A stretch of DNA of 64,000 nucleotides from Zeus faber (GCA_960531495.1 OY482866.1:20648384-20712383), one strand, 5' to 3'. Shown: positions 34,775 through 47,154, counted from the first letter of the stretch. The notes: generated by a model not told the origin, from the letters alone. Made by a program: numbers and translations.

Positions 34775-34804
34775 AGCGTTTGTACCTGGACGGGTACAAA
34801 CGCT
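34775..34804. repeat. Perfect hairpin, 12 bp arms, 6 nt loop
   Basis: AGCGTTTGTACC (34775-34786) pairs perfectly with GGTACAAACGCT (34793-34804), loop TGGACG. It is followed by CTGACACCCCTG, which resembles an inverted hAT end, but no second end was found. Confidence 0.9.
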
Positions 34805-35455
34805 CTGACACCCCTGCCAGTGCCGGGCTGGCGGCGTTTTGCCGTTGCGGCGAGGCGCGGATTTGTCACCGGAGCAGAGATAAGGCAGAGCACCACGGAG
34901 CGCACCTGAGGAGGTGCGACCGGCTCGACCCGCCCCTGCACCCCTAAAGGTTCAATGCTGTCCTTTTAATTTCTAAGAGTCCGCTTCAGGTGCTTATCCA
35001 CAATCCCCCGAAGCGCAGGTTCGCGCTTGTTCGGCACCTGTTAAAATGTCGGATCCCGGCGTTTATAGCGGTTAAAGGCGAGAGACGTACCAAGCCGGAC
35101 GCGTGGATTCTCACCGCGCGGTCTAAACAAAAAGGTGAGATGAGCGTTGTAAGGTGGCCCGGCTGGAGGAAGGGCCCCTACGTCCGGCCGACCCATGACG
35201 GTGTCACATCGCGAGGCGGCTAATCCCTCCTTCGACCACATTTCGCCGTCTGTCTCTCCGTCTTTCAGCCGTCTGTCTGGCTGCTCTCCTGGGCTCCCTC
35301 TGTTCTGGGAACGGAGGATCTTGCAGGGTCCTCCCCGCACGGCGGCGGAGCCGTTTCCCGACGGCGAGCGCGGAGCCTCCGCCTGAGCGTCGGTGAACGT
35401 TTGTCCGAGGAAAATTCGGCATGAAGTGAAAGAGGGAGCGTGTCATCGCCCTCCT

Positions 35456-35491
<36 letters not shown>

Positions 35492-36649
35492 GCAGAGAGA
35501 TAGAGGGAGCGCAGGGGGACTGGCGAGCGAGCGAGCAGGGGATTACAGCGGAGCGGTACACTGGTTGGGGCTGAGGGGTGTTTTCAAGGTGTCGTGGCCG
35601 CGCCGCTCGAGGGGGCCGCTGGAGGTTGGGGAGGGGATACCGGCCATCGAGATGTTCCAGTTCACAGAGTGTTGCAAATCAGGTGGCAAAGGAAGGAGGA
35701 GGAGGAGGATGACGGGCGGGGGCGGGAGTAGAGAGCGGAGAAGCCGGGGCCATGGCCAGACCACCTCATCGGGGAGGAGAGGGGGATGAAGGGAGAGGAT
35801 TACGGAGGTGGAGGTAAAACTAGGGAGAAGTGAGGCCGGATAATAGATGGGTGAAATGGGATGGGAGATTGGGGTGGAGTGCGGCTGTGCAGGGGTTGGG
35901 GTAAGCGTCTTGATCCGCAGAAAGCACTCCGCCGCCCGACTCCGACGGATCGGCGTGCGCGTGCGATGCGGCAGCGCCGTCTAAGCCCCCCCCCCGCCCT
36001 CCGCGGTGGGATTCCGCCGGGCCGGTTGCGGGCGCGAATTAATGGCGATCGGGGCGAAAGGAGGGGGGGGCCGTCGAGCAGGTCCGCGTACGGACACGTG
36101 GTGCGGGCCGCTTTGGCCGCTTACGAGTTTGAAAACAACAACGAAACTTCCCAGCGCTGCTCTTCTCGTGTCCTCGGCCGCGTTTTCCATCAGCGGCATC
36201 AGCAAACGAGGATCTTCGTACGTCGGAATTTTTTATTTTTTTTCCTCCCTTCCCCATGCCCCCTTTTCTCGGGTGTTGCCATAGCAACGGCGGTCGAGGA
36301 TTTGGGTGGAAAAAAAGGCTTTAAGAGTTACTAACCTTTTGTGGACTTTTGTGGCCCCCTTCTCCCCCCCGACTCGAGGGTTCCATTTATTTTTTATCAA
36401 CCCCACCCCCGAAGCTCGAGCTTGTCTGGAGTGAAGAGGGGCCTCACGATTTCATTGAAAAAGTGCCTTGAAAAGAGCCATAGTCACTGAAAACTGAGTT
36501 ACCACACAAACACGTGCGTCAGACGTGGGAGCACAAAAACAACGACGAAAAAGTCCAGAAACAACTGAAAATCCTGAATAAACTAAGAACAAACAAAGTG
36601 TGCAATGCACATTTCCGTCTTTGTTTGTGAACAAATACGTACATAATAC
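34805..36649. other. CpG-rich single-copy block
   Basis: High CpG through 34800-36120, purine-rich at 35680-35860, and (GT)16 at 35459-35490. An open frame through 35463-35789 includes MFQFTECCKSG but has no recognisable domain. GCCATAGCAAC at 36279 resembles an RFX X-box half. No gene is asserted. Confidence 0.4.
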
Positions 36650-36690
36650 GTATGATAACGACACATACGTACATGTCGTACGTATCATAC
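36650..36690. repeat. Imperfect inverted repeat of GTATGATAACGACA
   Basis: The left arm 36650-36663 pairs with 36674-36690, apart from a CGT-type 3 nt insertion in the right arm. The loop is itself the palindromic TACGTA region. TACGTA words are unusually dense from 36635 to 36690. Confidence 0.75.
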
Positions 36691-36793
36691 ACACTCTACA
36701 TAATTCGCGTTTTGGTTTTTTTCCTCCTTCCACATTCGATCACCTCGTGGCTTAATTCGGGTTTAATTGAGTGTCCTTTGCAACCGCCCGTCC

Positions 36794-36810
36794 CACACCA
36801 GGGGGCCGCC
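36794..36810 (+). promoter_or_regulatory. Candidate CTCF-type motif
   Basis: CACACCAGGGGGCCGCC resembles the CTCF core CCACNAGGGGGCGC and is followed at once by an inverted partial copy, CCTGGTGG. A single-site sequence match is weak evidence of binding. Confidence 0.3.
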
Positions 36811-36812
36811 TG

Positions 36813-37896
<1,084 letters not shown>

Positions 37897-38048
37897 CACA
37901 CACACACACACACACACACACTCTATCACAACAATAAACAATGGTGACAGATGCACGTAAGGTAAATTGCGTATACATTATTTTTAACACTGATGTATTG
38001 GACAACTCCACCCCGCCCCCACCTTATGTCTAATGGTATGCAGACATA

Positions 38049-38126
<78 letters not shown>
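37897..38126. repeat. (CA)12 and (GT)38 microsatellites
   Basis: CA units at 37897-37920 and pure GT at 38051-38126, separated by 130 bp of AT-rich single-copy sequence. The two are in inverse orientation and could pair. Confidence 0.95.
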
Positions 38127-38129
<3 letters not shown>

Positions 38130-38224
38130 TGGGGTTTGGGTCGGGGCTGTCAGGGCTCTGCAGGGTCCGAGGGGACGTCATTAATCAGGGTGGACAGGAT
38201 GAGCCTCAGGATGATCCCAACCTA

Positions 38225-38502
38225 TCTCTCAATCTCCCTCTCTCTCTCTCTCTCTCTCTCCCTCTCCCTCTCCCTCCCTCCCTCCCTCTTTCTCTCCCCC
38301 TCTTCCTGTCTGTCTCTCTCTCTATCTCCCTCTCCCTCCCTCCCCCCTTCCGTCTCTGTATCTCTATCCCCCTCACCCTCCCACCCCCTCCCTTTAACTC
38401 CCTCCCTCCCTCCGTCTCTCTCTCTCTCTCTCCCGCTCTCTCCCTCTCTCTCTCTCTCTCCCTCTCCCTCCCTATGTCTCCCCTCTCTCTCTCTCTCTCT
38501 GA
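38225..38502. repeat. Compound (CT)n/(CCCT)n polypyrimidine tract
   Basis: About 280 bp almost free of A and G on the plus strand, mixing CT, CCCT and CTGT units. Low-complexity open frames across it are artefacts. Confidence 0.95.
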
Positions 38503-38845
38503 TTGGAGGACCAATTATCAACCTGCACTCCTCCATATCTCCAGGCGGAAGTGGTCCGGGGCGACCTCTACTCCTCCCGTCCTGCCGGGGGCGGCGGCGC
38601 TTTCGTCTCAAAGTCCTAAAGTGCAAAACAAAAAAAAACAAAAAAAAGTTTTTTAAAGTTGACGTAACTTTGCGAAAACGCTCCAACTCCATCCCATAGT
38701 TTCCACCCATATCGGGGAAAAGGACAACCCAGGGCCGGCGGAGGAGAGGAGACCAAATGAGTGCCGCCGTCCCCCCCCAAAAAAACCCAAAAGAATCCCC
38801 TCAGTCATGAGACGGAAGAGGTGAGGGAGGACGCTCAGAAACCTC
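38503..38845. other. Single-copy spacer, nothing recognised
   Basis: Short mixed-sequence gap between pyrimidine tracts, with A-rich runs at 38628-38650. Confidence 0.5.
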
Positions 38846-38876
<31 letters not shown>

Positions 38877-38956
38877 CTCCTCTTCCTCCTCTTCCTCCTC
38901 CTCCTCCTCCTCCTCCTCTTCCTCCTCCTCCTCCTCCTCCTCTTCCTCCTCCTCCC

Positions 38957-38987
<31 letters not shown>

Positions 38988-38994
38988 ATCTTTC

Positions 38995-39026
<32 letters not shown>

Positions 39027-39036
39027 CTCCTCCCCC
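38846..39036. repeat. (TCC)n/(TTCC) trinucleotide tract
   Basis: About 190 bp of CTC/TCC units with CTTCCT interruptions. It encodes poly-Ser or poly-Glu/Lys in different frames; these are not considered genes. Confidence 0.95.
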
Positions 39037-39164
39037 AGACGACTAATGATCAATTCCAGCTCCTCGGCATCTTTATTCATGAACATATTACACCTACTTC
39101 CTCTTTTGTTGCCGCCTTTCCTCGAGTGTTATGCGCTGCCCGGCCTCCCACGCTGCCATCCTTT

Positions 39165-39350
39165 CCTCTCTCTCCCCATTCCCTGTCTCTCTCTCTCTCT
39201 CTCTCTCTCACCCTCTCTCTCCCTCCCTCCCTCCCTCCCTCTCTCTCTCACCCTCCCTCTCTCTCTCACCCCTCCCTCCCTCTCTCTCTCACTCTCACCC
39301 TCTCTCTCTCACCCTCTCTCTCTCTTCCTCTCCCTCTCCCTCCCTCCCTG
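39165..39350. repeat. (CT)n with CACCCTC interruptions
   Basis: CT-rich tract in which CTCTCTCTCACCCT recurs five to six times, giving a minisatellite-like pattern of about 25 bp. Confidence 0.9.
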
Positions 39351-39625
39351 CTATCAATTTGGGCACTGCGCACACACCCCTGATTGTATTTGCCCAGTCA
39401 CAGCCGCCGCCGTGCACAGCTTTCCCTCCTCTTCCAATCGGGTGCGGTTATGTCTCCGCGTTTGTCCGCCTCCAAACTCCCGGGATCCACCCAAAGGCTT
39501 TCAAATTACGGCGTCGCACCTTTAAAGACTTGGTTTTTTTTTTGTTCTTTTTGGGCTGATTTTCCCCGTCCTGGTACACATGTCTCGCTGTAGGCCTTAT
39601 TTAAAAAGTGTCTTTCCCTCGTTTC
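39351..39625. other. Single-copy spacer, nothing recognised
   Basis: Mixed sequence with T10 near 39535. No feature. Confidence 0.5.
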
Positions 39626-39725
39626 TAACTGTTCATAGCATCAACCATCGCCCAGCGCTTCGCCGGTGAGAAACCTACTGCTCTGCTGCAGCTCCTCCTA
39701 TGGGGCAAACGTTTACCCTTGCTGA
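39626..39725 (+). repeat. Dispersed repeat, copy 1 (partner at 61726)
   Basis: AACTGTTCATAGCATCAACC, GAGAAACCTACTGCTCTGCTG and ATGGGGCAAACGTTTA, in order, match AACTGTTTACAGCAGCGACC, GAGAAACGTACCACTCTGCTG and ATGGGGCAAACGTTTA in the partner. The partner is about 20 bp longer in the middle. Downstream, ACTAGAAACAGGAAGTTGC (39864) recurs near the partner but inverted (62044). The family is unknown to me. Confidence 0.75.
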
Positions 39726-40486
39726 GAAAATGTACATCTCCTGTTCAAAAGCGAAAAACGAAAACCAAATAACGGTCACAGAACGTGCATTTTATCTGAG
39801 TTTTTTTTTTTTTTTTTTTAATCATCCCAGACTGCTGCATTTCCACAAGTCAGCATAAGAGACTAGAAACAGGAAGTTGCTACACTTCCCACTGGCCGAC
39901 TGGCGGCGACGCGGCCAAGAGAGAAAAATGGGAAAGTGCAAACTCAGGCGCCTCCCATAAACCAAGGCGACCCAGGTGTGGGTGGAGGAGTCTGACAGGA
40001 AGTTGTTAGAGGTTCGATCCCGGTGCTTAAAGAAGTCGATCTCATTTATTTGATTGTTGTTGCTTGTTTGTTTGTTCTACCGATCGCACCCTACACCCCA
40101 TACCCCCTCTACCCCCTATACCCCCGCTCCTCCCTCCCTCTGTTCCCTCCTTTTCCTCGTCCACGTCCCACGGTTCGATATCGATTTCGTCCGATATCGA
40201 CGAGGCGACGACTCGCGACGCGGTTCCATATCGATGTATCAGCGTTTTACACCCCTTGAGGACTGCCCCCGCCCCATTTTTATTTTATTTATTTCTTTCT
40301 TTCTTTTTTAACGGGAACGATTTCAGTCCAATACGGGAATGAAATGTTTCACTTCATTTGTGGCCCATTGTGATTCGTTTGCATTTAATCTAAGCGGGAA
40401 ATGGTGACGCCACTTCCAAACAGAGTTACTATTTTAGCATTCTCAGATCGGCTCCGAAATTGAGACAGTGGAACTGTCTGTTCTAT
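39726..40486. other. Single-copy sequence with a B-box-like word
   Basis: GGTTCGATCCCGG at 40011 matches the Pol III B box and a tRNA T-arm, but no acceptor stem or A box is evident around it. T19 run near 39801. CGATATCG words recur at 40177 and 40191. No gene. Confidence 0.4.
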
Positions 40487-40534
40487 TCCATCCATCCATC
40501 CATCCATCCGTCTATTTGTCCATCCATCCATCTC
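40487..40534. repeat. (ATCC)n microsatellite
   Basis: CATC/ATCC units interrupted by CGTCTATTTGT. Confidence 0.9.
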
Positions 40535-40937
40535 ACCTTGACCACCCCATTCATTTGTCCTTCCTAACAGTGTTGTGAACCTCCCCCCGCCCCCCGCCCT
40601 CCCCCTCCTCCTCCTCCTCCTCATCTGAAGAAGAAGATGAAGTTTTGGCTGCAGCCGGGTCTCGCTGGGGAAATCTAAGTTGGCCACCTATTGCATTAGT
40701 GTTTCCAAGCCAAGCATTAGCAGGTGATCACATTCCCTGCGCTGGAACGGAGCCAACGGGGGAAGGAGGGAGGAAGAGGAGGATGGAATGTGTCCGCGGG
40801 GGGTGGGGCGGGGGTGGGGTGGGTCGTCTTCTCGTGTGCTCGTACACGTGTATTTTACTGTGTGTGTGTGTGTACACATAAACATATACTGTCTATATAC
40901 TGTATATAAACACTGTATATAGACTGTATATATACTG
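40535..40937. other. Single-copy spacer with (CTC)n and GTATA words
   Basis: C-rich and (CTC)n tract at 40580-40622, GGGGTGGGGCGGGGGTGGGG at 40799-40820 (G-quadruplex-prone), and a run of ACTGTATATA words at 40886-40937. Confidence 0.6.
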
Positions 40938-41355
40938 TAGGGCTGTCAAAGTTAACATGTAATTGCAGGCGGTCCGTGCAAAATTTTTATCTATTTTATA
41001 TATTTCCGTTTTTTTTAGCAATCAGTGTGCATTTATTTATTTTTTTAGTAAATACAAAAATGTAAATTGTTAAAAAAAAAATGCACCAATAACAAGCGAT
41101 CCCATATTGTTTTCCATGTTTTAATACTGTATTTCATGTAAACAGGCTGCTTGTCTGAGCGGATTGAAAACGGGGGAAATGCCATTAAATACATTATTCT
41201 TTCACATTATTTTGTTTTTGTTATAGTCTAACAATCAAATCCTAGTATGGCAATAGCTCAATGCATTCTTAAATAATAAATAATAAATAATTAATCGCGA
41301 TTAATCGCTTGCTGATGTGATTACGATAAATTATTTAAATTGTTTGACAGCCTGC
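40938..41355. mobile_element. MITE-like element with GGCTGTCAAA terminal repeats
   Basis: TAGGGCTGTCAAAGTTAAC (40938) on the left is answered by the inverted right end TTGTTTGACAGCCTGC (41340-41355). Just inside the right end is AATTAATCGCGATTAATCGC, a phrase I associate with a common fish non-autonomous DNA transposon. Length is 418 bp, AT-rich, with no coding frame. The superfamily is not assigned. Confidence 0.65.
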
Positions 41356-41361
41356 ATACAA

Positions 41362-41425
41362 GATTCAAGAGGTTTTTTCATCACATACATATGCATACTT
41401 TCATACATATATGCAGTGAAATGTC
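41362..41425 (-). mobile_element. L2-type LINE 3' end (copy 2)
   Basis: CAAGATTCAAGAGG, then CATACATATGCATACTTTC and ATACATATATGCAGTGAAATG, is almost identical to the 2363 copy over about 60 bp. It abuts the MITE at 40938-41355, separated by only a few bases. Confidence 0.7.
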
Positions 41426-41744
41426 AATAACAATATTTACGCATAAATACACAGGTACTGTCAGTACGGGTAAATAAAAAATACTTTTTTAAAAGGGGAG
41501 AAAAAAATATATTGCGATAGATGCAATTATAGTATTCGTTATATTGTTTTTATATAAATAGTATTTATTCTAGAAATTTAAAGACTTGTTAGATTTTTGA
41601 CATAATTAGTTAATTTAAAAAAAAACTACGTTACAGCCGTAAATAAAGTGGTATAAAAAATATTAAAAATGTATACCACAAAACTCCCAAAGTGAATGAA
41701 TTATTTTGTTGTGATTTGTGATTACATACAGCATACTGTGTACA
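41426..41744. other. AT-rich sequence, nothing recognised
   Basis: Strongly AT-rich, with ATAAA words. It could be the 5' continuation of the LINE fragment on the minus strand, but shows no coding content. Confidence 0.5.
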
Positions 41745-41960
41745 CTCCTCTTACAGGTGTGTCCCCCGTACGGCTGGAGGAAATGTAATGGCCTTTATTC
41801 ATATGTAACGGGGGCGTCTGCAGGTGGCCGAGGGTCCTCGACGATAAATAACCAGGCGGACACGAGGGGGGCCGCGCGGCGGCTTAATGGGCCTATAAAG
41901 GAGCAGGAGAGTCAATCAGCCTCTATTGAGTGAGTCGGTAATGGCCAGCCTGACCATCAC
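41745..41960. promoter_or_regulatory. Candidate conserved non-coding element with CArG box
   Basis: Repeat-free. CCTATAAAGG (41892-41901) is a perfect CArG box, CC(A/T)6GG, of the type bound by SRF; it also fits a TATA-like site. TCAATCAGCCTCTATTGAG has weak dyad character. Regulatory role is inferred only. Confidence 0.3.
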
Positions 41961-42640
41961 ACTCCCCGGAGAGTCCGTTTTGTTTTCTATTAAGACTGTC
42001 ATTAGTGTGTCCACAGCGACGTGGGGGATGCGCACGGCGAAGGCCCGCGCACGTGCGCCAGCGCGAGGAAGGCGCGAGGGATATTGATGAGGGCGATCGA
42101 ATGAGCTGACGGGACGCGAGTGACGGCCGTCGTGCGCTGCGATGCGAGGCCTGTGCCCGTTAAAGTGGCAATCCACGAGATTACACCGTCGGGGGGGCGG
42201 AAAGAAAGAAGGAATCCCATTTTTGATTTTCGAAGTTTCTTCGCGGGGCTTTCCGGGAAACGCCCATTCCACGTATTTCCGTCACGTAGGTGCGTCCCTG
42301 TGCGCCGTCTCCGCCGCCGGCGAAAAGGGGAATTGATGACGCGGTGCCGCCGACTGCGGTCGGTAAACCGTCGGTACGGAGGAGCGCTGGCGAAGAATGA
42401 CCAAAATGTAATCCACCGGCGCAATAACAAACCAATCGCCGGACCAGAAGGCGGCAACCTTCTGAGGACAGAAATGGACGGCCGTCACCCCGGGGGGACC
42501 ACGGCCCTCACGAGGCCGCCTTTTCCGCTTTGCCTTGATTCCAACTTCGAGAACCGTTTTTTCAGGCGGCATTTCCTCTTTTTGTTTGTTCTGAGGTCAC
42601 ATCCAATCGTCCCGGGAAAGGCCCCGAGATCCCCCACCCC
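41961..42640. other. CpG-rich single-copy block
   Basis: Dense CpG at 42010-42480. Open frames of 80-178 codons on both strands are compositional; none is recognisable. Confidence 0.45.
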
Positions 42641-42730
42641 CCCCCGTCTGCAGTGAGGACCATTAATTTTAATCAAGCGCCACTTTAATTGAGAGGCCTC
42701 CCATCTTCATGAAGGTAATTACTAGAAATG
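42641..42730. promoter_or_regulatory. Candidate conserved non-coding element
   Basis: ACCATTAATTTTAATCAAG, CACTTTAATTGAG and GGTAATTACTAG pack three homeodomain-type cores into 90 bp of otherwise repeat-free sequence flanked by CpG-rich DNA. Confidence 0.25.
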
Positions 42731-44118
42731 TCAGCCGCCCGCCGTCGCTCCCCGCCCCCCGCCTGCCGGCAGCCGCGGACCGGGGGGCTCGGACATGTAT
42801 CTTTGTTAAAGGGCGACTCCGTGCGATCAACTCGACTGGCGCGATTAGTCAGCGTTAGCCGCCGACGCCCCCCACCCTCCGCCCGTAACAGAATTAAGCG
42901 CCGCTTCGTCCCCCTGAATCAACCCCGTCGAACCTTCACGGGGCGCCCGTTTGACATATTTAAGGAGTAATCGAGTGGGAGAATGGACAAAACGGCCGCT
43001 CAGCGTGATTCACCGGTGACAGGGCTTCACGGGGCTGAGAAATGCATTTTCATTTGATTTTATTTTGATTTTTTATTGACAAGACGAACCTCCGTTTTCC
43101 AAACACTCTCGCCGGGTCCTTGAATTTCACCCACAATAATGTAAGTGCTGGAATGCCTTGAAAATAGCCCCCTTTGTGCTGAAGTGCATGGAGAGTGTGA
43201 AATTCTATCTGTTTTTTGTCAATCCGCTCCAGCAGGGTTAGAAATAGACACTTATAATAGTAGATGGCAATACATACAAAATATACAATGATATATATAT
43301 AAACATAAGAGCTAAATGATATGCTTGAATTAATATGGACAATGAAACCCTGTGTTGACCGAGTGTCATGGCCGTTTATTTGTAACTGCGTGCACCTGCC
43401 GGCGGTGCATACAGATGCACTTTCGGTTATTGCCGTTTCATTGTCAGGGATCGGGGATTCTCCGGGATTCCACTGCAGTCGGATCACGAGGGGGCCCCGG
43501 CCACGGCCACTGGCACCTCCGTCGCGAGGCCGCACATGCATGATATCAGCCCACCCAAACGTGCGTCTTGCCCGCCGAATCGAAAGAGAGGGGGAAAATC
43601 GGATGCGGCCTCCGCTCGGCCGCGCGTCCCCCGCTCCCCCGTTTCTCCAGACGAAACAAATTAGAACGCTGTTCTTTGTTGTTTTTTTTCATCGCAGATG
43701 TATTTTATTTTGCTCCGTTTCCTAATCGAATAAAAAATGAAAAGCCCCATGCAGAGCGGGAAATCTTTCTCAGTCACTCTCCTCAACCCCCCCGGACATG
43801 TCAGCAAGCCAATCAATATTTCTTAACCGCCCCATCAAAGCAGTGGAGCACCTGGCTTGTGTGCCATCCCAACATCTTCATTGGCCCCATCTGCCCCCCC
43901 CCATGAAGGACTTCTGGGGGGGCGGCACTGGGCGGAGGAAACGTCAAATTTTAATCAGGAAATGGAAATGTGTTAGTATTTCCTTTGGTATTTTATTTAT
44001 ATAAATATATATACATATAGTGTATATCTAAACCCAAACTCTGGAATACGTTATAGTTTTCCGATCTACATATTGTAGGTAGATACTGTAGATGCTTAAT
44101 TAATCTATCTAAAGTGAT
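42731..44118. other. Single-copy sequence, no gene seen
   Basis: CpG-rich to 42930, AT-rich at 43030-43320, and a short (TA)n near 43292-43302. No gene recognised. Confidence 0.45.
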
Positions 44119-44170
44119 GTCTCTCTGTCTCTCTGTCTGTCTGTCTGTCTGTCGTCCGTCTGTCCGTCCA
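44119..44170. repeat. (TCTG)n/(TCTC) tetranucleotide repeat
   Basis: CTCTCTGT followed by six CTGT units and CCGTCTGTCC variants. Confidence 0.9.
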
Positions 44171-45517
44171 ACCGTCCCATCTAAAATGTCCTTAAACTGT
44201 GAGGGGCCAAGCCGTCAGACATAGGAGTCACAGGTAGATTGAGGAAAAAATTGGGATTTATTGACCAAATAAATATAAACTTTATAAATATATAAATAAA
44301 ATACATATAAAGTAATTAAATACTGCTACAAATACTTAAATACCAACTCAACTTAGGAGGGTTGCAAAACAAGTGCAGGGGGAAACTTCAAAAAATATAT
44401 TAACTATGTATGATAAAACTAGAATTGAGGTCAGGAGAACTCAAACAGGGGTTAACATGGAGACAACTGGAGAGAGCAAACGGGCCCCACCAACTGAAAC
44501 AGGAGGGAACATTTGTAGGGACGTGGCCAAACCAAAAGCACACAAGAGGGGAATAAAAATAGATAACAAACAAAAATGATTAACTGTAAATATTATAAAA
44601 CAAGGGACTAAATTATACATGTGCACATGTTTAGAGTACATGCGAAATAAATGCGGAAACACGCGTCTATAAAATGAGATCCTTTTGAAAGGGAATGGAA
44701 AACAAACCGTCCCGTCCCCCACCCCCCCGGGAGGTTGAGCTGGATGGACTCCTCCACGGCGCCGAGCGGCAGGCGTAATGAAGCTAAATCCCGGCAATAA
44801 AATATGCATGTTTTATCCGGCGAGGCCCGTGTGTGGTCATGATGTGTTTCAGCTCCGTGCGGGCGTGATGAAGGCAGGGTGTGGAGGGATCAATTTTAAA
44901 ACAAACACGAGGGAGATGTGAGATATGAGGCTGCTTACATATTTACAGCACTGCCAACGCGGCGTGGCTCCACGCTGCTGCACCCATAGCCGGACACGCC
45001 TCCACCAATGGCGTTGCTGTTTTCCCTTCTTGTTTGGCACACGGCGCTTCCCCCCCCCCGAGCGGTCGCACCATTTACCCCATTGATTGATCGATCGATC
45101 GATTGAACAAATGCATAGCTGTGTTTACTGTGAACGCTCGAGCGGCGAGGGTTGTCGAGCCCGTTCTCCGTCCCAGGCTAACTGCGACACCTTACTGTTG
45201 TGTATGATTTAGTGCGTATATCTTATCCAAAGGGTGGGGGGGGGCGGAAACTTAGCAACGGACGGAAATTCCCGCGCCGGCGTTTGGAATTATTGAAAAC
45301 AACAGGGGCGCGGACCTTGTCGGCGCTCTGACCCCCCCGCCGAGCGTCTGATTTACGACTCGCAATAACCGCTCCCATTAGTCACTTCGGCTTATCCAAG
45401 TGCGATTCACCGAAAAAAATATATATATATTTTTCGCCGCCTCGGAATCCTCGATGCTCTGTACGTACGTCCGCGCCCCCCCCAACCTTGACGGATGCCC
45501 CCGCCGGGAGGGTGAAC
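44171..45517. other. Single-copy sequence with a small ATCG tandem
   Basis: AT-rich to 44680. ATTGATTGATCGATCGATCGATTG at 45081 (described as GATT/GATC units) is a palindromic tandem. Poly-G at 45236-45244. CGAAAAAAATATATATATATTTTTCG near 45411-45436 is a near-palindrome. No gene. Confidence 0.5.
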
Positions 45518-45553
45518 GGGCCGGAGCCACCAGCCGGCCGGTGGTTCCGGCCC
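45518..45553. repeat. 36 bp GC-rich near-perfect palindrome, no loop
   Basis: GGGCCGGAGCCACCAGCC (45518-45535) pairs with the following 18 bases, ending TTCCGGCCC. Sixteen of 18 pairs are Watson-Crick and the other two are G-T oppositions. The symmetric unit lies within CpG-rich DNA. Confidence 0.85.
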
Positions 45554-46562
45554 CCGCCGCCCCGGCTTTTCATGGGACGCGGCAATTGAATATTCGGGTC
45601 GTTCTGGATAATTGAGGAAAGTGTCGCCATGGCAACCGGCCATGTGATGACGACGTCCCGCGCTGCCCTCAAGTCACTCAATCCAAATGGAAAAAGTAAA
45701 TGGATTTCCATTTGACTGGTTAAGTCACTAGTTACTGTGCTGTGGCTCATGGCGACGATACAGTTTACACATTTACATTTATTTTTTTGACGAATGCCAC
45801 AATGTCGATGATTCAGCAATATTTTTTTCGATTGACTACCTATATATTTGAGAAACAATCATAAGTAATGTGGACATTCAAAGACAGATATTTAATATTT
45901 TAATTGATTTGAAATTGTTATTTCATTTTATTTATTTATTAGCTATCACTGTTCCAATTTTCAAATCAATTGAGAAATGGAAAATGTACAATTTAATTGT
46001 ATACATTTTTTTTGGCAATATTGACAAAACCGAATATCACAATTATTGTATTGAGAGTATATTTATTCATCCCCGGAAATCTCAGTGTTACTGAGGCTCC
46101 CACGGAGACGATAGGAGATGCTAATTGAGTAACACAACAAAAGTAGAAAGAAAATTGGAAATATTCAATAAACCTTAAAATTAACTTATAAAAATAGAAA
46201 AGAAAAAAAAAAGGCAATATACAATAAACCTAAACCCCACAAACCAAACCGCTTTTATTGAGTTGGGAACAGGCTTTTCCGGTTTCTCTTTCCCGACAAA
46301 AAAAATAAATAAAAATAAAGGCGCCCCAGCGTATCCTAAAACATAAAAGGTGGAGGAAACAGAAGTAAAGTGTTGCAGATCTATCATATTCCCCACTACA
46401 AGCCTTAATTTGGTGCGACCCACGCACCAGATATGGAGAAAATCAATATTGCCTTCCCCGAGTCTGGGGCTGCGCTAGGTGGGCCCCTAATTGAAATGTA
46501 TGAGGCAGCCCGCTAAATGATCCGTGCAGGCTGGGGAGCCTGAGTGATTGCAAACATACGGA
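45554..46562. other. Single-copy sequence, AT-rich from 45680
   Basis: AT-rich with A-rich tracts near 46200 and 46300. No gene, RNA or transposon was recognised. Confidence 0.5.
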
Positions 46563-46590
46563 AATGGTTCCCTCAGACAAGGGAACCATT
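46563..46590. repeat. Perfect hairpin, 11 bp arms, 6 nt loop
   Basis: AATGGTTCCCT (46563-46573) pairs with AGGGAACCATT (46580-46590), loop CAGACA. Confidence 0.9.
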
Positions 46591-46926
46591 CGCACGCCGC
46601 CGCCGCCGGAGCGGCGACGGAGCGAGCCGAAAGACGGGGGGCGTCGGCGAGAAAAAGATAGAGGCCGAGTGCAAAAGCTGGATAATAATAATAATGTGCC
46701 GAGCCGGTGTCCGTCAAGCAGCTGGACACGCGGTGGACTTTACTTTGTTTTATTTAATTTAATCATGTTTTTTTCTACTGAAGCAGGTTTTTTCGCGGCG
46801 TCCCGAGCTGGCCGCGCAGAGCGGGAGGGGGCAGGGTGCCGGCGTGTTATCAACCAATTAAAAACATATGGCCGCGCAGACATAAGCATCGAGCATTCAT
46901 TATTGTCGTAAGCTGGAACCCGGAGA

Positions 46927-46930
<4 letters not shown>
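46591..46930. other. Single-copy spacer, nothing recognised
   Basis: CpG-rich start with (CCG)n at 46597-46608, then mixed sequence. No feature. Confidence 0.5.
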
Positions 46931-46962
<32 letters not shown>

Positions 46963-46976
46963 GGCGTGTGTGTGTG

Positions 46977-47009
<33 letters not shown>

Positions 47010-47154
47010 CGACATACGCAACGACGGGTACAAGAGAGCATCTGTGTGTGTTCTGCAGCTGCCAGCTCCTTATGTAAATGTTCCTGCGATAGTTTGAACT
47101 CAGGTTGTGTCTAATTTATAAAGGACCCATTGGGGTGTTTCTGGAAATGCCTGC

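Noticed and set aside
35463-35789. Possible exon containing MFQFTECCKSG with a downstream GT
   Set aside because: The frame begins in a (GT)n tract and ends in Arg/Gly low complexity; no domain or homolog recognised.
38761-39525. 254-codon frame with long poly-Ser, and poly-Glu on the other strand
   Set aside because: Produced by the (TCC)n and (CT)n tracts; no non-repeat conserved part.
40005-40030. tRNA gene at the GGTTCGATCC word
   Set aside because: No 7 bp acceptor stem, anticodon arm or A box can be placed around it.
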